Shown here: positions 24,715 to 33,717 of the stretch, piece by piece
How positions within the stretch are numbered: the stretch's first letter is position 1
Layout of the letters: every line of letters starts with the position of its first letter
Assembly: GCA_023388965.1 (NCBI GenBank)
Contig: JAEWFF010000067.1
Span: 38,135-102,134, forward strand
Source: Pseudomonadota bacterium
Lineage (GTDB): Bacteria > Pseudomonadota > Alphaproteobacteria > Rhizobiales > Methylopilaceae
Direction of reading: 5' to 3'
Length of the DNA: 64,000 bases
Translations under genes and position numbers: made by a program
The notes under the pieces: model-generated
Seen by the model: only the letters and a program-made list of their open reading frames with translations
The model's database searches: none
What the model was told of the DNA's origin: nothing

Positions 24715-26769
24715 ATGGCGAAGCTGGAGCTGAACGAAGAGGAAGCGCGAAAGCTCGAAGAGAAATTCGATCCCGAAATCCGCTTCCGTCCGCTTTCGCC
24801 TTTCGCCAACTGGATCGTTGGCAGCGCGCTCGTCGCATTGTCGCTGTTCCATTATTACACTGCGGGGTTCGGCCTTCTTTCCGAGGTCGTGCATCGCGGC
24901 ATTCACATGGCCTTCGTGACGGGGCTCGTCTTCCTCGTCTTCCCGTTGCTGAAACGCGGCTATGAGGAGCCGGCCAAGGCGAGCCTGCTGCGGCCGCTCG
25001 GCATCCCATGGTACGATTGGGTGCTGGGCATCGGCGCGGTCGCCGCTTCACTGCATGTGCCGCTGATTCCCCTGTCGGAACTCGCTTTCCGCGTCGGCAA
25101 TCCGTCGACGACGGACGTCGTGCTCGGCGGTATCCTGATCGTCTGCCTGCTGGAAGCCGTCCGGCGTTCGGTGGGCTGGCCGCTGCCGGTGATCGCGATC
25201 ATCTTCATGGCGTATGCCCTGTACGGACGCCATATGCCGGGCATACTCGTCCATCCCGGTGCGGACATTCCGAACCTCATCAATCATCTTTATCTGACGA
25301 CGCAGGGCATATACGGCATCGCGCTCGGCGTGGTCGCGACCTATGTGTTCCACTTCGTTCTGTTCGGCGTCTGCGCGACGCGTATCGGTCTCGGCCAGCT
25401 TTTCCTCGATTGCGCGGCCTGGGTCGCGGGCCGCTTCGCGGGCGGTCCCGCAAAGGTGTCGATTTTCGGCTCGGCGCTGTTCGGCATGATCTCCGGCTCC
25501 TCGGTCGCCAATACGGTCACGGTCGGTTCGCTGACCATCCCCGCCATGATCCGTATGGGCTATCGTCGCGAATTCGCCGCCGCCGTTGAGGCCTCGTCGT
25601 CGACCGGCGGCCAGATCACGCCGCCGATCATGGGTGCGGCGGCGTTCCTGATGATTGAGTTTCTGGGGTTGCCCTACACGACGATCATTCTGGCCGCGAT
25701 CGTGCCCGCCATGATGCATTTCTTCGGCGTCTTCATGCAGGTGCATTTCGAAGCGAAGAAGAACGGCCTTCGCGGCATGACGCGCGAGGAGCTTCCGCAT
25801 CTCGGCGAAGCCTTCAAGCGCGACTGGCCGACCGTCATTCCGCTTGTCGTGCTGGTCGCCATGCTGATCGCCGGCTACACGCCCTATCTCGCGGCGTTCT
25901 GGGGCATCACGCTGTGCGTGGCTGTCGGCCTTTTCAATCCGCGCCGCCGCATGAAGCCGATCGAAATCTTCGACATTCTGCGCGATGGCGCGAAATACGC
26001 ACTTGCGGTCGGCGTCGCCGCCGCGGCGGTCGGCATCGTTGTCGGCGTCGTGACGTTGACCGGCGTCGGATTCAAGATCAGCTATATCGTGACATCGGCC
26101 GCCAACGATATCGCGGTCGGGATGGGCGCCTTCATTCCGCAATGGATTCTGGCGCCTTCGACCCTCACTTTGCTGTTCACGCTGATCCTGACGGGAGTTG
26201 TATGTATCCTGATGGGGTGCGGACTGCCGACGACGGCGAACTATATCATCATGGTGACGATTGCCGCGCCGACGCTCGGGCTTCTCGGCGTCGAGCCCAT
26301 CGTCGCGCACTTCTTCGTGTTCTATTACGGCGTTCTCGCGGACATCACGCCACCGGTCGCGCTCGCGGCCTATGCAGCGGCGGGGATGGCGGCGTCCGAT
26401 CCGTTCAAGACCGGCAACATCGCCTTCCGTCTCGGTATGGGCAAGGTGCTGGTCCCGTTCGTCTTCGTGTTCTCACCCGCGCTTTTGCTCGTGACACAGG
26501 ATTTCACATGGTCGGCCTTCGCGCTGGCGTTTTGCGGGACCGTGATCGGCGTGACCTATCTGTCGGCGGCCTTTGCCGGCTGGATGCTGATCCGCATGAG
26601 CGGCTGGGAGCGATGGCTGATCGCGATATGCGCCATTCTCCTTGTGGCGCCGGAGATCTACTCGTCACTGCTCGGGCTGATTCTCTCCGCCCCGGTCCTG
26701 TTGCGGCAATACACCGGCTGGCGGAGGAGGAGGCAAGCCCCGCCATATAATAACATTGAAAATATGTGA
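24715..26769 (+). CDS. TRAP transporter fused permease (DctQM type)
   Basis: Sodium- or proton-driven uptake permease in which the small 4-TM (Q) and large 12-TM (M) subunits are fused, the form that partners TAXI binding proteins. 684 aa. The N-terminus is a charged cytoplasmic segment (MAKLELNEEEARKLEEKFDP), followed by about four helices and then the M domain with the conserved stretches FGSALFGMISGSSVANTVT, SSSTGGQITPPIMGAAAFLM and GCGLPTTANYIIMVTIAAP. It ends at 26769; the sulfate transporter begins 80 bases further on. Confidence 0.93.
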   Translation: MAKLELNEEEARKLEEKFDPEIRFRPLSPFANWIVGSALVALSLFHYYTAGFGLLSEVVHRGIHMAFVTGLVFLVFPLLKRGYEEPAKASLLRPLGIPWYDWVLGIGAVAASLHVPLIPLSELAFRVGNPSTTDVVLGGILIVCLLEAVRRSVGWPLPVIAIIFMAYALYGRHMPGILVHPGADIPNLINHLYLTTQGIYGIALGVVATYVFHFVLFGVCATRIGLGQLFLDCAAWVAGRFAGGPAKVSIFGSALFGMISGSSVANTVTVGSLTIPAMIRMGYRREFAAAVEASSSTGGQITPPIMGAAAFLMIEFLGLPYTTIILAAIVPAMMHFFGVFMQVHFEAKKNGLRGMTREELPHLGEAFKRDWPTVIPLVVLVAMLIAGYTPYLAAFWGITLCVAVGLFNPRRRMKPIEIFDILRDGAKYALAVGVAAAAVGIVVGVVTLTGVGFKISYIVTSAANDIAVGMGAFIPQWILAPSTLTLLFTLILTGVVCILMGCGLPTTANYIIMVTIAAPTLGLLGVEPIVAHFFVFYYGVLADITPPVALAAYAAAGMAASDPFKTGNIAFRLGMGKVLVPFVFVFSPALLLVTQDFTWSAFALAFCGTVIGVTYLSAAFAGWMLIRMSGWERWLIAICAILLVAPEIYSSLLGLILSAPVLLRQYTGWRRRRQAPPYNNIENM

Positions 26770-26775
26770 TATTAT
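26747..26775 (+). promoter_or_regulatory. AT-rich imperfect inverted repeat upstream of sbp
   Basis: ATAATAACAT (26747-26756) and ATGTGATATTAT (26764-26775) form an imperfect inverted repeat in a strikingly AT-rich stretch within an otherwise GC-rich block, overlapping the permease stop and lying about 75-100 bases before the sbp start. Likely the promoter/operator of the sulfate operon; the regulator is unknown. Confidence 0.35.
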
Positions 26776-26848
26776 GTAGATAGCAAAATTTCACTGGTAA
26801 TTGTTCCTTCGTCCGGCTATATCCCGTGCGATCTGGAGGACAATTCCC

Positions 26849-27841
26849 ATGAAAGCCTTTGTGACCGCCGCGCTGGCGGCTCTTGTTCTTGCCGCTCCCG
26901 CCCGTGCGCAGGATGCCGATTCGCTGCTGAACGTTTCCTATGACATCGGCCGCGAGCTGTTCGCTGCGGTGAATGTCGAGTTTGCCAAGGAGTGGAAGGA
27001 AAAGACCGGCAAGGATGTGACGCTGAATCAGTCGCATGCCGGTTCTTCGAAGCAGGCGCGCGCCGTTCTCGAAGGCCTCGAAGCCGATGTCGTGACCCTC
27101 AACCAGGTGACGGACATCAATCTGCTCGCCAAGGGCGGCGCGGTGTCGGCCGACTGGCAGCAGGCGTTCCCCAACAATGCCTCGCCCTATTATTCGCTGC
27201 CGGCTTTCGTCGTCCGCAAGGGCAATCCGAAGAACATCAGGAACTGGGGCGATCTGGCGCGCGAAGGCGTGCAGCCGATCTTCCCGAACCCGAAGACCTC
27301 GGGCAATGCGCGCTACACCTATCTGGCCGCCTATGCCTGGGCGCTGGAGGAGTTCAATGGCGACACCGCCAAGGCCGACGAATACATCAAGACCATGCTG
27401 TCCAACGTTCCGGTGTTCGACACCGGAGGCCGCGCCGCGACGACGACATTTGTTGAGCGCGAGACGGGCGATGTGCTCATCACCTTCGAGGCCGAGACGG
27501 CCGCCGTCATCAAGCAGTACGGCGACGACAAGTTCGAGGTCGTCGTGCCGCCGGTGAGCCTGCTGGCCGAATTCCCGGTCGCCGTCGTCAATAAATACGC
27601 CGAGAAGCACGGCTCGCAGGAACTGGCGAAAGCCTATCTCGACTTCCTCTATTCGCCGAAGGGCCAGGATGTCGTCGCCGGCTTCAACAACCGCGTGCAG
27701 GACGAGGCCGTGGCGCAGAAATACAACTTCCCCGAAGTGCGGCTCGTGACGGTCGAGGAAGTATTCGGCGGCTGGGACAAGGCCTGGGACGATCATTTCG
27801 CCTCGGGCGCCAAGCTCGATCAGGTCTTCGTGGCGAAGTAA
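26849..27841 (+). CDS. sbp: Sulfate ABC transporter substrate-binding protein
   Basis: Periplasmic sulfate/thiosulfate-binding protein (Sbp/CysP family). 330 aa with a signal peptide cleaved near APARAQ. The family signatures LLNVSYDIGRELF, NQSHAGSSKQARAVLEGLEAD, PKTSGNARYTYLAAYAWA and DTGGRAATTTFVER are clear. The ATG at 26849 has GGAGGA 8 bases upstream. A terminator-like hairpin separates it from cysT, as often between binding protein and permease genes. It heads sbp-cysT-cysW; no cysA ATPase gene follows. Confidence 0.93.
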   Translation: MKAFVTAALAALVLAAPARAQDADSLLNVSYDIGRELFAAVNVEFAKEWKEKTGKDVTLNQSHAGSSKQARAVLEGLEADVVTLNQVTDINLLAKGGAVSADWQQAFPNNASPYYSLPAFVVRKGNPKNIRNWGDLAREGVQPIFPNPKTSGNARYTYLAAYAWALEEFNGDTAKADEYIKTMLSNVPVFDTGGRAATTTFVERETGDVLITFEAETAAVIKQYGDDKFEVVVPPVSLLAEFPVAVVNKYAEKHGSQELAKAYLDFLYSPKGQDVVAGFNNRVQDEAVAQKYNFPEVRLVTVEEVFGGWDKAWDDHFASGAKLDQVFVAK

Positions 27842-27860
27842 GCCCGACGGATGATATGGG

Positions 27861-27889
27861 AAACTCCCCGCGCTTCAGCGGGGAGTTTT
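27861..27889 (+). terminator. Terminator/attenuator between sbp and cysT
   Basis: Perfect 11-bp stem AAACTCCCCGC / GCGGGGAGTTT, loop GCTTCA, ending in TTTT, 19 bases after the sbp stop. Expected to reduce transcription into the permease genes. Confidence 0.7.
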
Positions 27890-27916
27890 CCGTTTGTCCG
27901 CACCGGCGCGATCCCG

Positions 27917-28762
27917 ATGTCCCTTGTTTCACCCTTCCGCACTCGACGCGTCCTGCCGGGCTTTCCGCTCGCCCTCGGCATCACGCTCGTTTATCTCGGC
28001 ATCATCGTCCTGCTGCCGCTGATCGCGCTCGTGTTCAAGGCGTTCGGAATCGGCTGGGACCAGTTCGTCAACATCGTCACGAGCCCGCGCACCATTGCGG
28101 CGTTCCGCGTGACCTTTCTGTGCGCGGCGGCGGCGACTGCGTTCAACGCGGTGTATGGACTTGGGCTCGCCTGGGTTCTGGCGCGCTACGATTTTCCGGG
28201 CAAGCGCCTGCTCGATGCTCTGGTCGATGTGCCGTTCGCGCTGCCGACGGCCGTCGCGGGGCTCGCCCTTGCCACCCTGTTCGCGAAAAACGGCTGGTTC
28301 GGCGCCCCGCTTGCTGAACTCGGCATCACCGTCATCTTCACGCCGCTCGGCATCGCCGCCGCCATGGCCTTCACCTCGTTGCCTTTCGTCGTGCGTCAGG
28401 TTCAGCCGGTGCTGGAGGATATTTCGCCCGATGTCGAGGAGGCGGCGATCTCGCTCGGCGCCAGCGATATACGTACGTTCCGCGCCGTGATCTTTCCCGC
28501 GATCTTCCCCGCGCTTCTGGCCGGCTGCTCGCTCGCCTTCTCGCGCGCCATCGGCGAGTTCGGCGCCATCATCTTCATCGCCGGCAATCAGCCGGGCTAT
28601 ACGGAGATCGCCGCGCTGCTGACCTTCATCCGCCTCGAAGAATATGATTACGCCTCGGCGGCGGCGGTCGCGGGCCTGCTTCTGATCTCCGCGCTCATTC
28701 TCCTGACCGTGACCAATCTGCTGCAGGCCTGGCATCTGCGCTATCTCGGGCGGGGCGATTGA
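27917..28762 (+). CDS. cysT: Sulfate ABC transporter permease CysT
   Basis: Inner-membrane permease subunit of the sulfate/thiosulfate transporter. 281 aa with about six transmembrane helices; the EAA loop that contacts the ATPase reads EEAAISLGASDIRTFRAVIFP, and PFALPTAVAGLALATLF and FGAIIFIAGNQPG match the CysT/CysU family. The ATG at 27917 gives the usual short basic N-terminus (MSLVSPFRTRRVLPGFPLAL). Its stop overlaps the cysW ATG (TGATG). Confidence 0.93.
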   Translation: MSLVSPFRTRRVLPGFPLALGITLVYLGIIVLLPLIALVFKAFGIGWDQFVNIVTSPRTIAAFRVTFLCAAAATAFNAVYGLGLAWVLARYDFPGKRLLDALVDVPFALPTAVAGLALATLFAKNGWFGAPLAELGITVIFTPLGIAAAMAFTSLPFVVRQVQPVLEDISPDVEEAAISLGASDIRTFRAVIFPAIFPALLAGCSLAFSRAIGEFGAIIFIAGNQPGYTEIAALLTFIRLEEYDYASAAAVAGLLLISALILLTVTNLLQAWHLRYLGRGD

Positions 28763-29649
28763 TGGATTTCCGCCGCACCAAACAATACCGCACGCCGGCC
28801 ATACATCGTGTCGGCGACCGCCCGCTGACGAAAGCGCTGATCGTCGGCGGCGTCGTGATTGCGACCCTGTTCGTTCTGATCGCGCCGCTCGTCATCATCT
28901 TCATCGAGGCGTTCAAGGCCGGCTTCGGGGTCTATCTGCAAAACCTCGCCGATCCGGCGACGAGGCACGCGATCTGGCTGACGGTTCTCAGCGCCATAGT
29001 CGTCGTGCCGATCAATATCGGCTTCGGCATCGCGGCGGCCTGGGCGGTGACGAAATTCTCGTTCCGGGGCAAAAGCCTTCTCATCACGCTGATCGAGATT
29101 CCGTTTTCCGTGTCGCCGATCATCGCCGGCGTCGCGCTCCTGTTCGTCTATGGCGCGCAGGGCCTGTTCGGGCCGATGCTCGACAGCCTCGGCATCAAGA
29201 TCATGTTCGCAGTGCCGGCGATTTTCCTCGCCTCTTTGTTCGTGACCGCGCCGTTTGTTGCGCGCGAGCTTATTCCGCTGATGCAGGTGCAGGGCTCCGA
29301 CGACGAGGAAGCGGCGCTCAGCCTCGGCGCATCCGGCTTCCGCATGTTCCTGTCCGTCACTTTGCCGAATGTGAAATGGGCGCTGCTCTACGGCGCCATT
29401 CTCTGCAACGCCCGCGTGATGGGCGAGTTCGGCGCGGTCTCGGTCGTGTCCGGCAATATCAGGGGCGTGACCAACACCCTGCCGCTGCACATCGAACTGC
29501 TCTATCACGACTATAATGCGGTCGGGGCGTTCGCGGCGGCGACCGTGCTGGCCAGCCTTGCGGTGGTCACCATCATCGTCCGCGCGATCGTCGAGCGTTT
29601 CGACGAGGGGCGGTCCGAGGTCAGGAAGCGGACGCGCCCCGGTCATTAG
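28762..29649 (+). CDS. cysW: Sulfate ABC transporter permease CysW
   Basis: Second permease subunit. 295 aa with six predicted helices; the EAA loop is EEAALSLGASGFRMFLSVTLP and the MGEFGAVSVVSGNIRGVTNTLPL segment is typical of CysW. The start overlaps the cysT stop by one base. The next gene downstream is rph; the ATPase gene cysA that normally completes the operon is absent, so the ATPase must come from elsewhere in the genome or be shared. Confidence 0.93.
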   Translation: MDFRRTKQYRTPAIHRVGDRPLTKALIVGGVVIATLFVLIAPLVIIFIEAFKAGFGVYLQNLADPATRHAIWLTVLSAIVVVPINIGFGIAAAWAVTKFSFRGKSLLITLIEIPFSVSPIIAGVALLFVYGAQGLFGPMLDSLGIKIMFAVPAIFLASLFVTAPFVARELIPLMQVQGSDDEEAALSLGASGFRMFLSVTLPNVKWALLYGAILCNARVMGEFGAVSVVSGNIRGVTNTLPLHIELLYHDYNAVGAFAAATVLASLAVVTIIVRAIVERFDEGRSEVRKRTRPGH

Positions 29650-29725
29650 CCGCCATTGGACACCGGGCTTGCCGTGCCGCCCGGGCTCGGGCAAACAGGG
29701 CGTTTCCAGACAACAGGCCCGATCC

Positions 29726-30442
29726 ATGACCCGTCCGTCCAACCGCGCGCCCGACGAAATGCGCGGCGTTTCCCTCGAACGCGGCATCGCCCGCTATGCC
29801 GAGGGCTCCTGCCTCGTCAAATTCGGCGACACCCATGTCATCGTCACCGCAAGCGTGGAGGAGCGCGCTCCGGCCTGGCTGCGCGGCTCGGGCCGAGGCT
29901 GGGTGACGGCCGAATATTCCATGCTGCCGCGCGCGACCCATGAGCGGACGCGGCGTGAATCCTCCTCCGGCCGGCCTTCGGGCCGCACGCAGGAGATCCA
30001 GCGCCTTGTCGGCCGCTCGCTGCGCTCGGTGGTCGATCTGAGGCTTCTCAACGAGCGGCAGGTGACGGTGGATTGCGACGTCATCCAGGCCGATGGCGGC
30101 ACGCGCACGGCCTCGATCACCGGAGCCTGGGTCGCACTGCACGATTGCTTCCAGTGGATGATCGCGCGCCAGATGATCCCGTCCAATCCGCTGAAGGATC
30201 ATGTCGCCGCCGTCTCGTGCGGCATTGTCGGCGGCACGCCGGTGCTCGATCTCGATTACACCGAGGACAGCGGCGCTGAGACCGACGCCAATTTCGTCAT
30301 TACGGGCAAGGGCGGGCTTGTCGAGGTGCAGGGCACCGCGGAGAACGCGCCCTTCAGCGAGGACGAGCTTCTGGCCATGCTGAAACTCGCCAAGGGCGGC
30401 ATTGCCAAGCTCGTCGATCTGCAGAAGCTGGCGGTGACGTGA
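29726..30442 (+). CDS. rph: Ribonuclease PH
   Basis: Phosphorolytic 3'-5' exoribonuclease that trims tRNA 3' ends. 238 aa, the standard length, from the ATG at 29726 (MTRPSNRAPDEMRGVSLERG). Conserved GSCLVKFGDTHVIVTASVEE, the arginine-rich RTQEIQRLVGRSLR and the phosphate/catalytic region CDVIQADGGTRTASITGA are intact. The stop overlaps the rdgB GTG start by 4 bases. Confidence 0.96.
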   Translation: MTRPSNRAPDEMRGVSLERGIARYAEGSCLVKFGDTHVIVTASVEERAPAWLRGSGRGWVTAEYSMLPRATHERTRRESSSGRPSGRTQEIQRLVGRSLRSVVDLRLLNERQVTVDCDVIQADGGTRTASITGAWVALHDCFQWMIARQMIPSNPLKDHVAAVSCGIVGGTPVLDLDYTEDSGAETDANFVITGKGGLVEVQGTAENAPFSEDELLAMLKLAKGGIAKLVDLQKLAVT

Positions 30443-31089
30443 CCGACCTACTGCTTCCCGGATCGCGCCTCGTCGTCGCAACCCATAATGGCGGCAAGCT
30501 GCGCGAATTTCGCGAACTGCTCGCGCCGTTCGGGCTCGATTTGACTTCGGCGGGCGAACTCGGCCTGCCGGAGCCGGAAGAAAACGGCACGACATTCGCC
30601 GAGAATGCGCGCATCAAGGCGGAAGCCGCGGCGAAGGCCTCCGGGCTTCCGGCACTCGCCGACGATTCCGGCTTGGCCGTGCTGGCGCTGTGGGGCGCTC
30701 CGGGCATTTTCTCGGCTCGCTGGGCGGGCGCGGACAAGGATTTTTCCCTCGCCATGCAGCGCATCGAGGACGACCTGCACCAGCGCGGCGCGGTCGAGCC
30801 GCCGAAGCGGCGCGCCGCCTTCATCGCCGCTCTGTGCCTGTGCCGTCCGGACGGGCAATGCGACGAGGTGGAAGGTTTCGTTCTGGGGACAGTCGTGTGG
30901 CCGCCGCGCGGAGATCAGGGTTTCGGCTATGATCCGATCTTCCTGCCCGAAGGGCATGAGCGGACATTTGGAGAGATGAGCGCCGAGGAAAAGCACGGCG
31001 TCGACTGGAAGACGGGCCACGGGCTTTCGCACCGGGCGCGCGCCTTCATCGCGCTGGCGGGCCGCTGCTTCGCGGAGCCGCGCGCGTGA
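30439..31089 (+). CDS. rdgB: dITP/XTP pyrophosphatase RdgB
   Basis: HAM1-family enzyme that removes non-canonical purine nucleotides such as dITP and XTP from the pool. 216 aa; the N-terminal ATHNGGKLREFRELL substrate motif and LADDSGLAV with the metal-binding acids are present, as is GFGYDPIFLPEG. The GTG start lies in the rph stop overlap, and the stop overlaps the hemW GTG by 4 bases, so rph-rdgB-hemW is a tightly coupled unit. Confidence 0.95.
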   Translation: MTDLLLPGSRLVVATHNGGKLREFRELLAPFGLDLTSAGELGLPEPEENGTTFAENARIKAEAAAKASGLPALADDSGLAVLALWGAPGIFSARWAGADKDFSLAMQRIEDDLHQRGAVEPPKRRAAFIAALCLCRPDGQCDEVEGFVLGTVVWPPRGDQGFGYDPIFLPEGHERTFGEMSAEEKHGVDWKTGHGLSHRARAFIALAGRCFAEPRA

Positions 31090-32243
31090 ACGCCGCCCGC
31101 GCGCCAGGTTTCGGCGTGTATGTGCATTGGCCGTTCTGCGCCGCCAAATGCCCCTATTGCGATTTCAATTCCCATGTCCGCCACCAGCCGGTCGATCAGG
31201 AGCGCTTTGCCGGCGCCTTCGCGAAGGAGATCGAATGGTTCGGCGCGGTGACGCCGAACCGCATCGCCGGCAGCGTGTTTTTCGGCGGCGGTACGCCGAG
31301 CCTGATGGAGCCCCGGACGGTCGATGCCATATTGTCGGCCATCGACCGGACCTGGGGGCTTGCGGCGGATGCCGAGATCACGCTCGAGGCCAATCCGTCG
31401 AGTGTCGAGGCGGAGCGCTTTGCCGGCTATCGCGCGGCGGGCATCAACCGCGTCTCGCTCGGCGTGCAGAGCTTCGATGACGAGGAACTGAAACGGCTCG
31501 GCCGTCTGCACAATGCGCAGGAAGCGCGCGCGGCGATCGACATCGCACAGCGGACCTTCGAGCGCTCGTCCTTCGATCTCATCTATGCGCGCCCCGGCCA
31601 GACGCCTGACCAATGGCGCGCGGAACTGTCCGAGGCGCTGAAGATCGCCGGCGAGCATCTGTCGCTCTACCAGCTCACCATCGAGGAGGGCACGCCCTAT
31701 CACGCGCTGCACGCGGCGGGAAAACTGATCCTGCCCGACGAGGAGGCGGCGCGCGCGCTGTGGGACGTGACGCAGGAAGTCACCACGGCGGCGGGCATGC
31801 CGGCCTACGAGATTTCCAACCATGCGCGGCCCGGCGCGGAATCGCGGCACAATCTCGTTTACTGGCGTTCGGGCGAATGGGCGGGCGTCGGGCCCGGCGC
31901 GCATTCGCGCATCGGCATGAACGATGGCCGCCACGCCTTTTCGACCGAGCGTCAGCCGGAACTCTGGGCGTCGCGCGTCGAACAGACCGGCAACGGCATC
32001 GTGACGGACGAGACGCTCGATCCCGTCGAGGTCGCGGACGAATATCTCCTGATGGGGCTTCGCCTGCGCGAAGGCATTTCCATCGCGCGGTTCGAGGAGA
32101 TCGCCGGTTACAGGATCGATCCGGAGCGGATCCGCGATCTCGAAGGGCATGGGCTCGTCGCGCAGCCCGAGCCGGGCCGCCTCACGGTCACGCTCGAAGG
32201 TTTCCCGCTGCTCGATGCGGTGGTTGCGGATCTCGCGGCGTAG
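31086..32243 (+). CDS. hemW: Radical SAM heme chaperone HemW
   Basis: Radical-SAM protein related to coproporphyrinogen III dehydrogenase HemN but acting in heme delivery. 385 aa. The 4Fe-4S cysteine motif is in HWPFCAAKCPYCDFNSH near residue 20; the F after YCD marks HemW rather than HemN, which has an extra Cys there. GGGTPSLM and the C-terminal winged-helix domain (LRLREGISIARFEE) are present. GTG start overlapping rdgB. Confidence 0.94.
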   Translation: MNAARAPGFGVYVHWPFCAAKCPYCDFNSHVRHQPVDQERFAGAFAKEIEWFGAVTPNRIAGSVFFGGGTPSLMEPRTVDAILSAIDRTWGLAADAEITLEANPSSVEAERFAGYRAAGINRVSLGVQSFDDEELKRLGRLHNAQEARAAIDIAQRTFERSSFDLIYARPGQTPDQWRAELSEALKIAGEHLSLYQLTIEEGTPYHALHAAGKLILPDEEAARALWDVTQEVTTAAGMPAYEISNHARPGAESRHNLVYWRSGEWAGVGPGAHSRIGMNDGRHAFSTERQPELWASRVEQTGNGIVTDETLDPVEVADEYLLMGLRLREGISIARFEEIAGYRIDPERIRDLEGHGLVAQPEPGRLTVTLEGFPLLDAVVADLAA

Positions 32244-32246
32244 TTA

Positions 32247-32383
32247 CCTCTCCCCTTGTGGGAGAGGTCGGCACATCGCGGAGCGATGGCCGGGTGAGGG
32301 GTCCAGGCCTCTCGATAGTTCCATACCCCTCACCTCGCTCATGGCCTTCGGCCATGAGTCGTCCTCTCCCACAAGGGGAGAGG
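32247..32383. repeat. Long-arm inverted repeat of family A
   Basis: The 21-base element at 32247-32267 (CCTCTCCCCTTGTG... ) recurs as its exact reverse complement at 32363-32383, between the ends of two convergent genes. Inner segments (GGTGAGGGG / CCCCTCACC and CATGGCC ttc GGCCATG) add further stems. It could act as a bidirectional 3' boundary for hemW and the lipoprotein gene. Confidence 0.75.
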
Positions 32384-32401
32384 AGGGCGGCGTGCTTCAA
32401 G

Positions 32402-33589
32402 CTATAGCCCGGCCTGTCCGAAGCTCTTGGGTGCCGGAGCAACGATCTGCGCGCCGCCGGGCTGCACTTTCAGCACCGCAAGGCCGCGTTCGTTGATCCC
32501 GTTCGGCTTGAGGCGGAAAATGCCGTCGATGCCCTGGAAGCCCGACGGATTTGTCAGGGTGCCCGCCTGAAAGCGCTGAAGCCCCTGCGTCTGCGTCAGC
32601 GCGGCGGCCAGAAGCACCGCATCATAGGCAAGCGTCGCGGTGCGCGCCGGCTGCGCGCCGTATCGCGCCGCATAGCGCGCGCTGAACGCATTCCAGCCGG
32701 CCGGATCGGGGCTTGCGTACAGACCGCCTGCGACGGCGGGTGAACTCAACGTCGCCGCATCGTCCCACAGCCCGGTGCCGAGCAAAGCAACGCGGTTCAG
32801 ATCGACGCCGCTGGCCGAAAGCTCGGCGGCGATGGCGGCGGGATTGTCGGGCACGAACACGGCGTCGACACCGCGCGCAACCTGCGCCACGCGCTGCACG
32901 ACGGCCTTGCGCTGGCCCTCATCTCCGGCGGCATAGCGCTCCAGCGCCAATACGCGCCCGCCATTCTTCGCCACCGTCTCCTGGAACGCGCCCTCGACCA
33001 CGGAGCCATAGGCGTCCTCGGGGAGAATGGCGGCGAAGGAGCGCCGTCCGCTTTTCACCGCGTGGGAGACGATGCGCTCGACCTCGGTCTGCGGAAGGAA
33101 GCTCAGAAGATAGACGCCGTTCTTGGCGACGCTGGCATCGCTCGAAAACGACAGCATGGGAACGCCGGAGCGGCGCGCGACATCGCCGGCGGCCTGCGCG
33201 CTCTGTGCGAACAGCGGGCCGAGAATGATCTCCGCGCCTTCGCTGATCGCCGCCTGAACCGCCATGGCGGCGCCCTGCGCCGTGCCGCCATCGTCTTTGA
33301 CGATGAGCTGGAGATTGGGATTGTTGAATTCGGCGAGCGCCATTTCGCCGGCATTCTTCATGGATTGCCCGGCATCGGCGCCATTGCCCGTCAGCGGCAG
33401 GATCAAGGCCGCTTTGGCGGCGCCGGCCGTCGGCGCGCCGAGCGGCTCGCTCGTCACCGAGCCGGTGGGAGCCGAAAGCGGCGATGCGCCACGGCCGCCG
33501 CCGCCCGACACGCAGGCGGCGAGCGCGAGTGCCGCAAAGGTCAACGTCGCCAGTCGCGGAAGGCTCTGAACAAGATGGGCGACGGGCAT
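32402..33589 (-). CDS. Penicillin-binding protein activator-like lipoprotein (periplasmic binding fold)
   Basis: A 395-aa lipoprotein: signal peptide with lipobox LALAAC (Cys near residue 25) and a low-complexity GGGGRGAS linker, then a type I periplasmic-binding fold like that of LpoA/YraM and leucine-binding proteins (AALILPLTGNGADAGQSMKNAGEMAL, ILGPLFAQSAQAAGDVARR, FAAILPEDAYGSVVEGAF). The ATG at 33589 places the lipobox properly; the upstream open frame is arginine rich and rejected. Divergent from rsmI-yraN-gshB, as YraM/LpoA homologues commonly are. By family it may stimulate peptidoglycan synthesis, but ligand binding cannot be excluded. Confidence 0.85.
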   Translation of the reverse strand: MPVAHLVQSLPRLATLTFAALALAACVSGGGGRGASPLSAPTGSVTSEPLGAPTAGAAKAALILPLTGNGADAGQSMKNAGEMALAEFNNPNLQLIVKDDGGTAQGAAMAVQAAISEGAEIILGPLFAQSAQAAGDVARRSGVPMLSFSSDASVAKNGVYLLSFLPQTEVERIVSHAVKSGRRSFAAILPEDAYGSVVEGAFQETVAKNGGRVLALERYAAGDEGQRKAVVQRVAQVARGVDAVFVPDNPAAIAAELSASGVDLNRVALLGTGLWDDAATLSSPAVAGGLYASPDPAGWNAFSARYAARYGAQPARTATLAYDAVLLAAALTQTQGLQRFQAGTLTNPSGFQGIDGIFRLKPNGINERGLAVLKVQPGGAQIVAPAPKSFGQAGL

Positions 33590-33717
33590 TGGCCGGCCTC
33601 GGTGCAATCTCGGAACATGCCGCTTTGCATGGCGCGGCATCCTGGTGGAGACGCGCGCATTGCCCGCGCCGCGCCTCCGGCGTAACGTCCAGCCGGTGGT
33701 AAACCACGGATTTCCCG

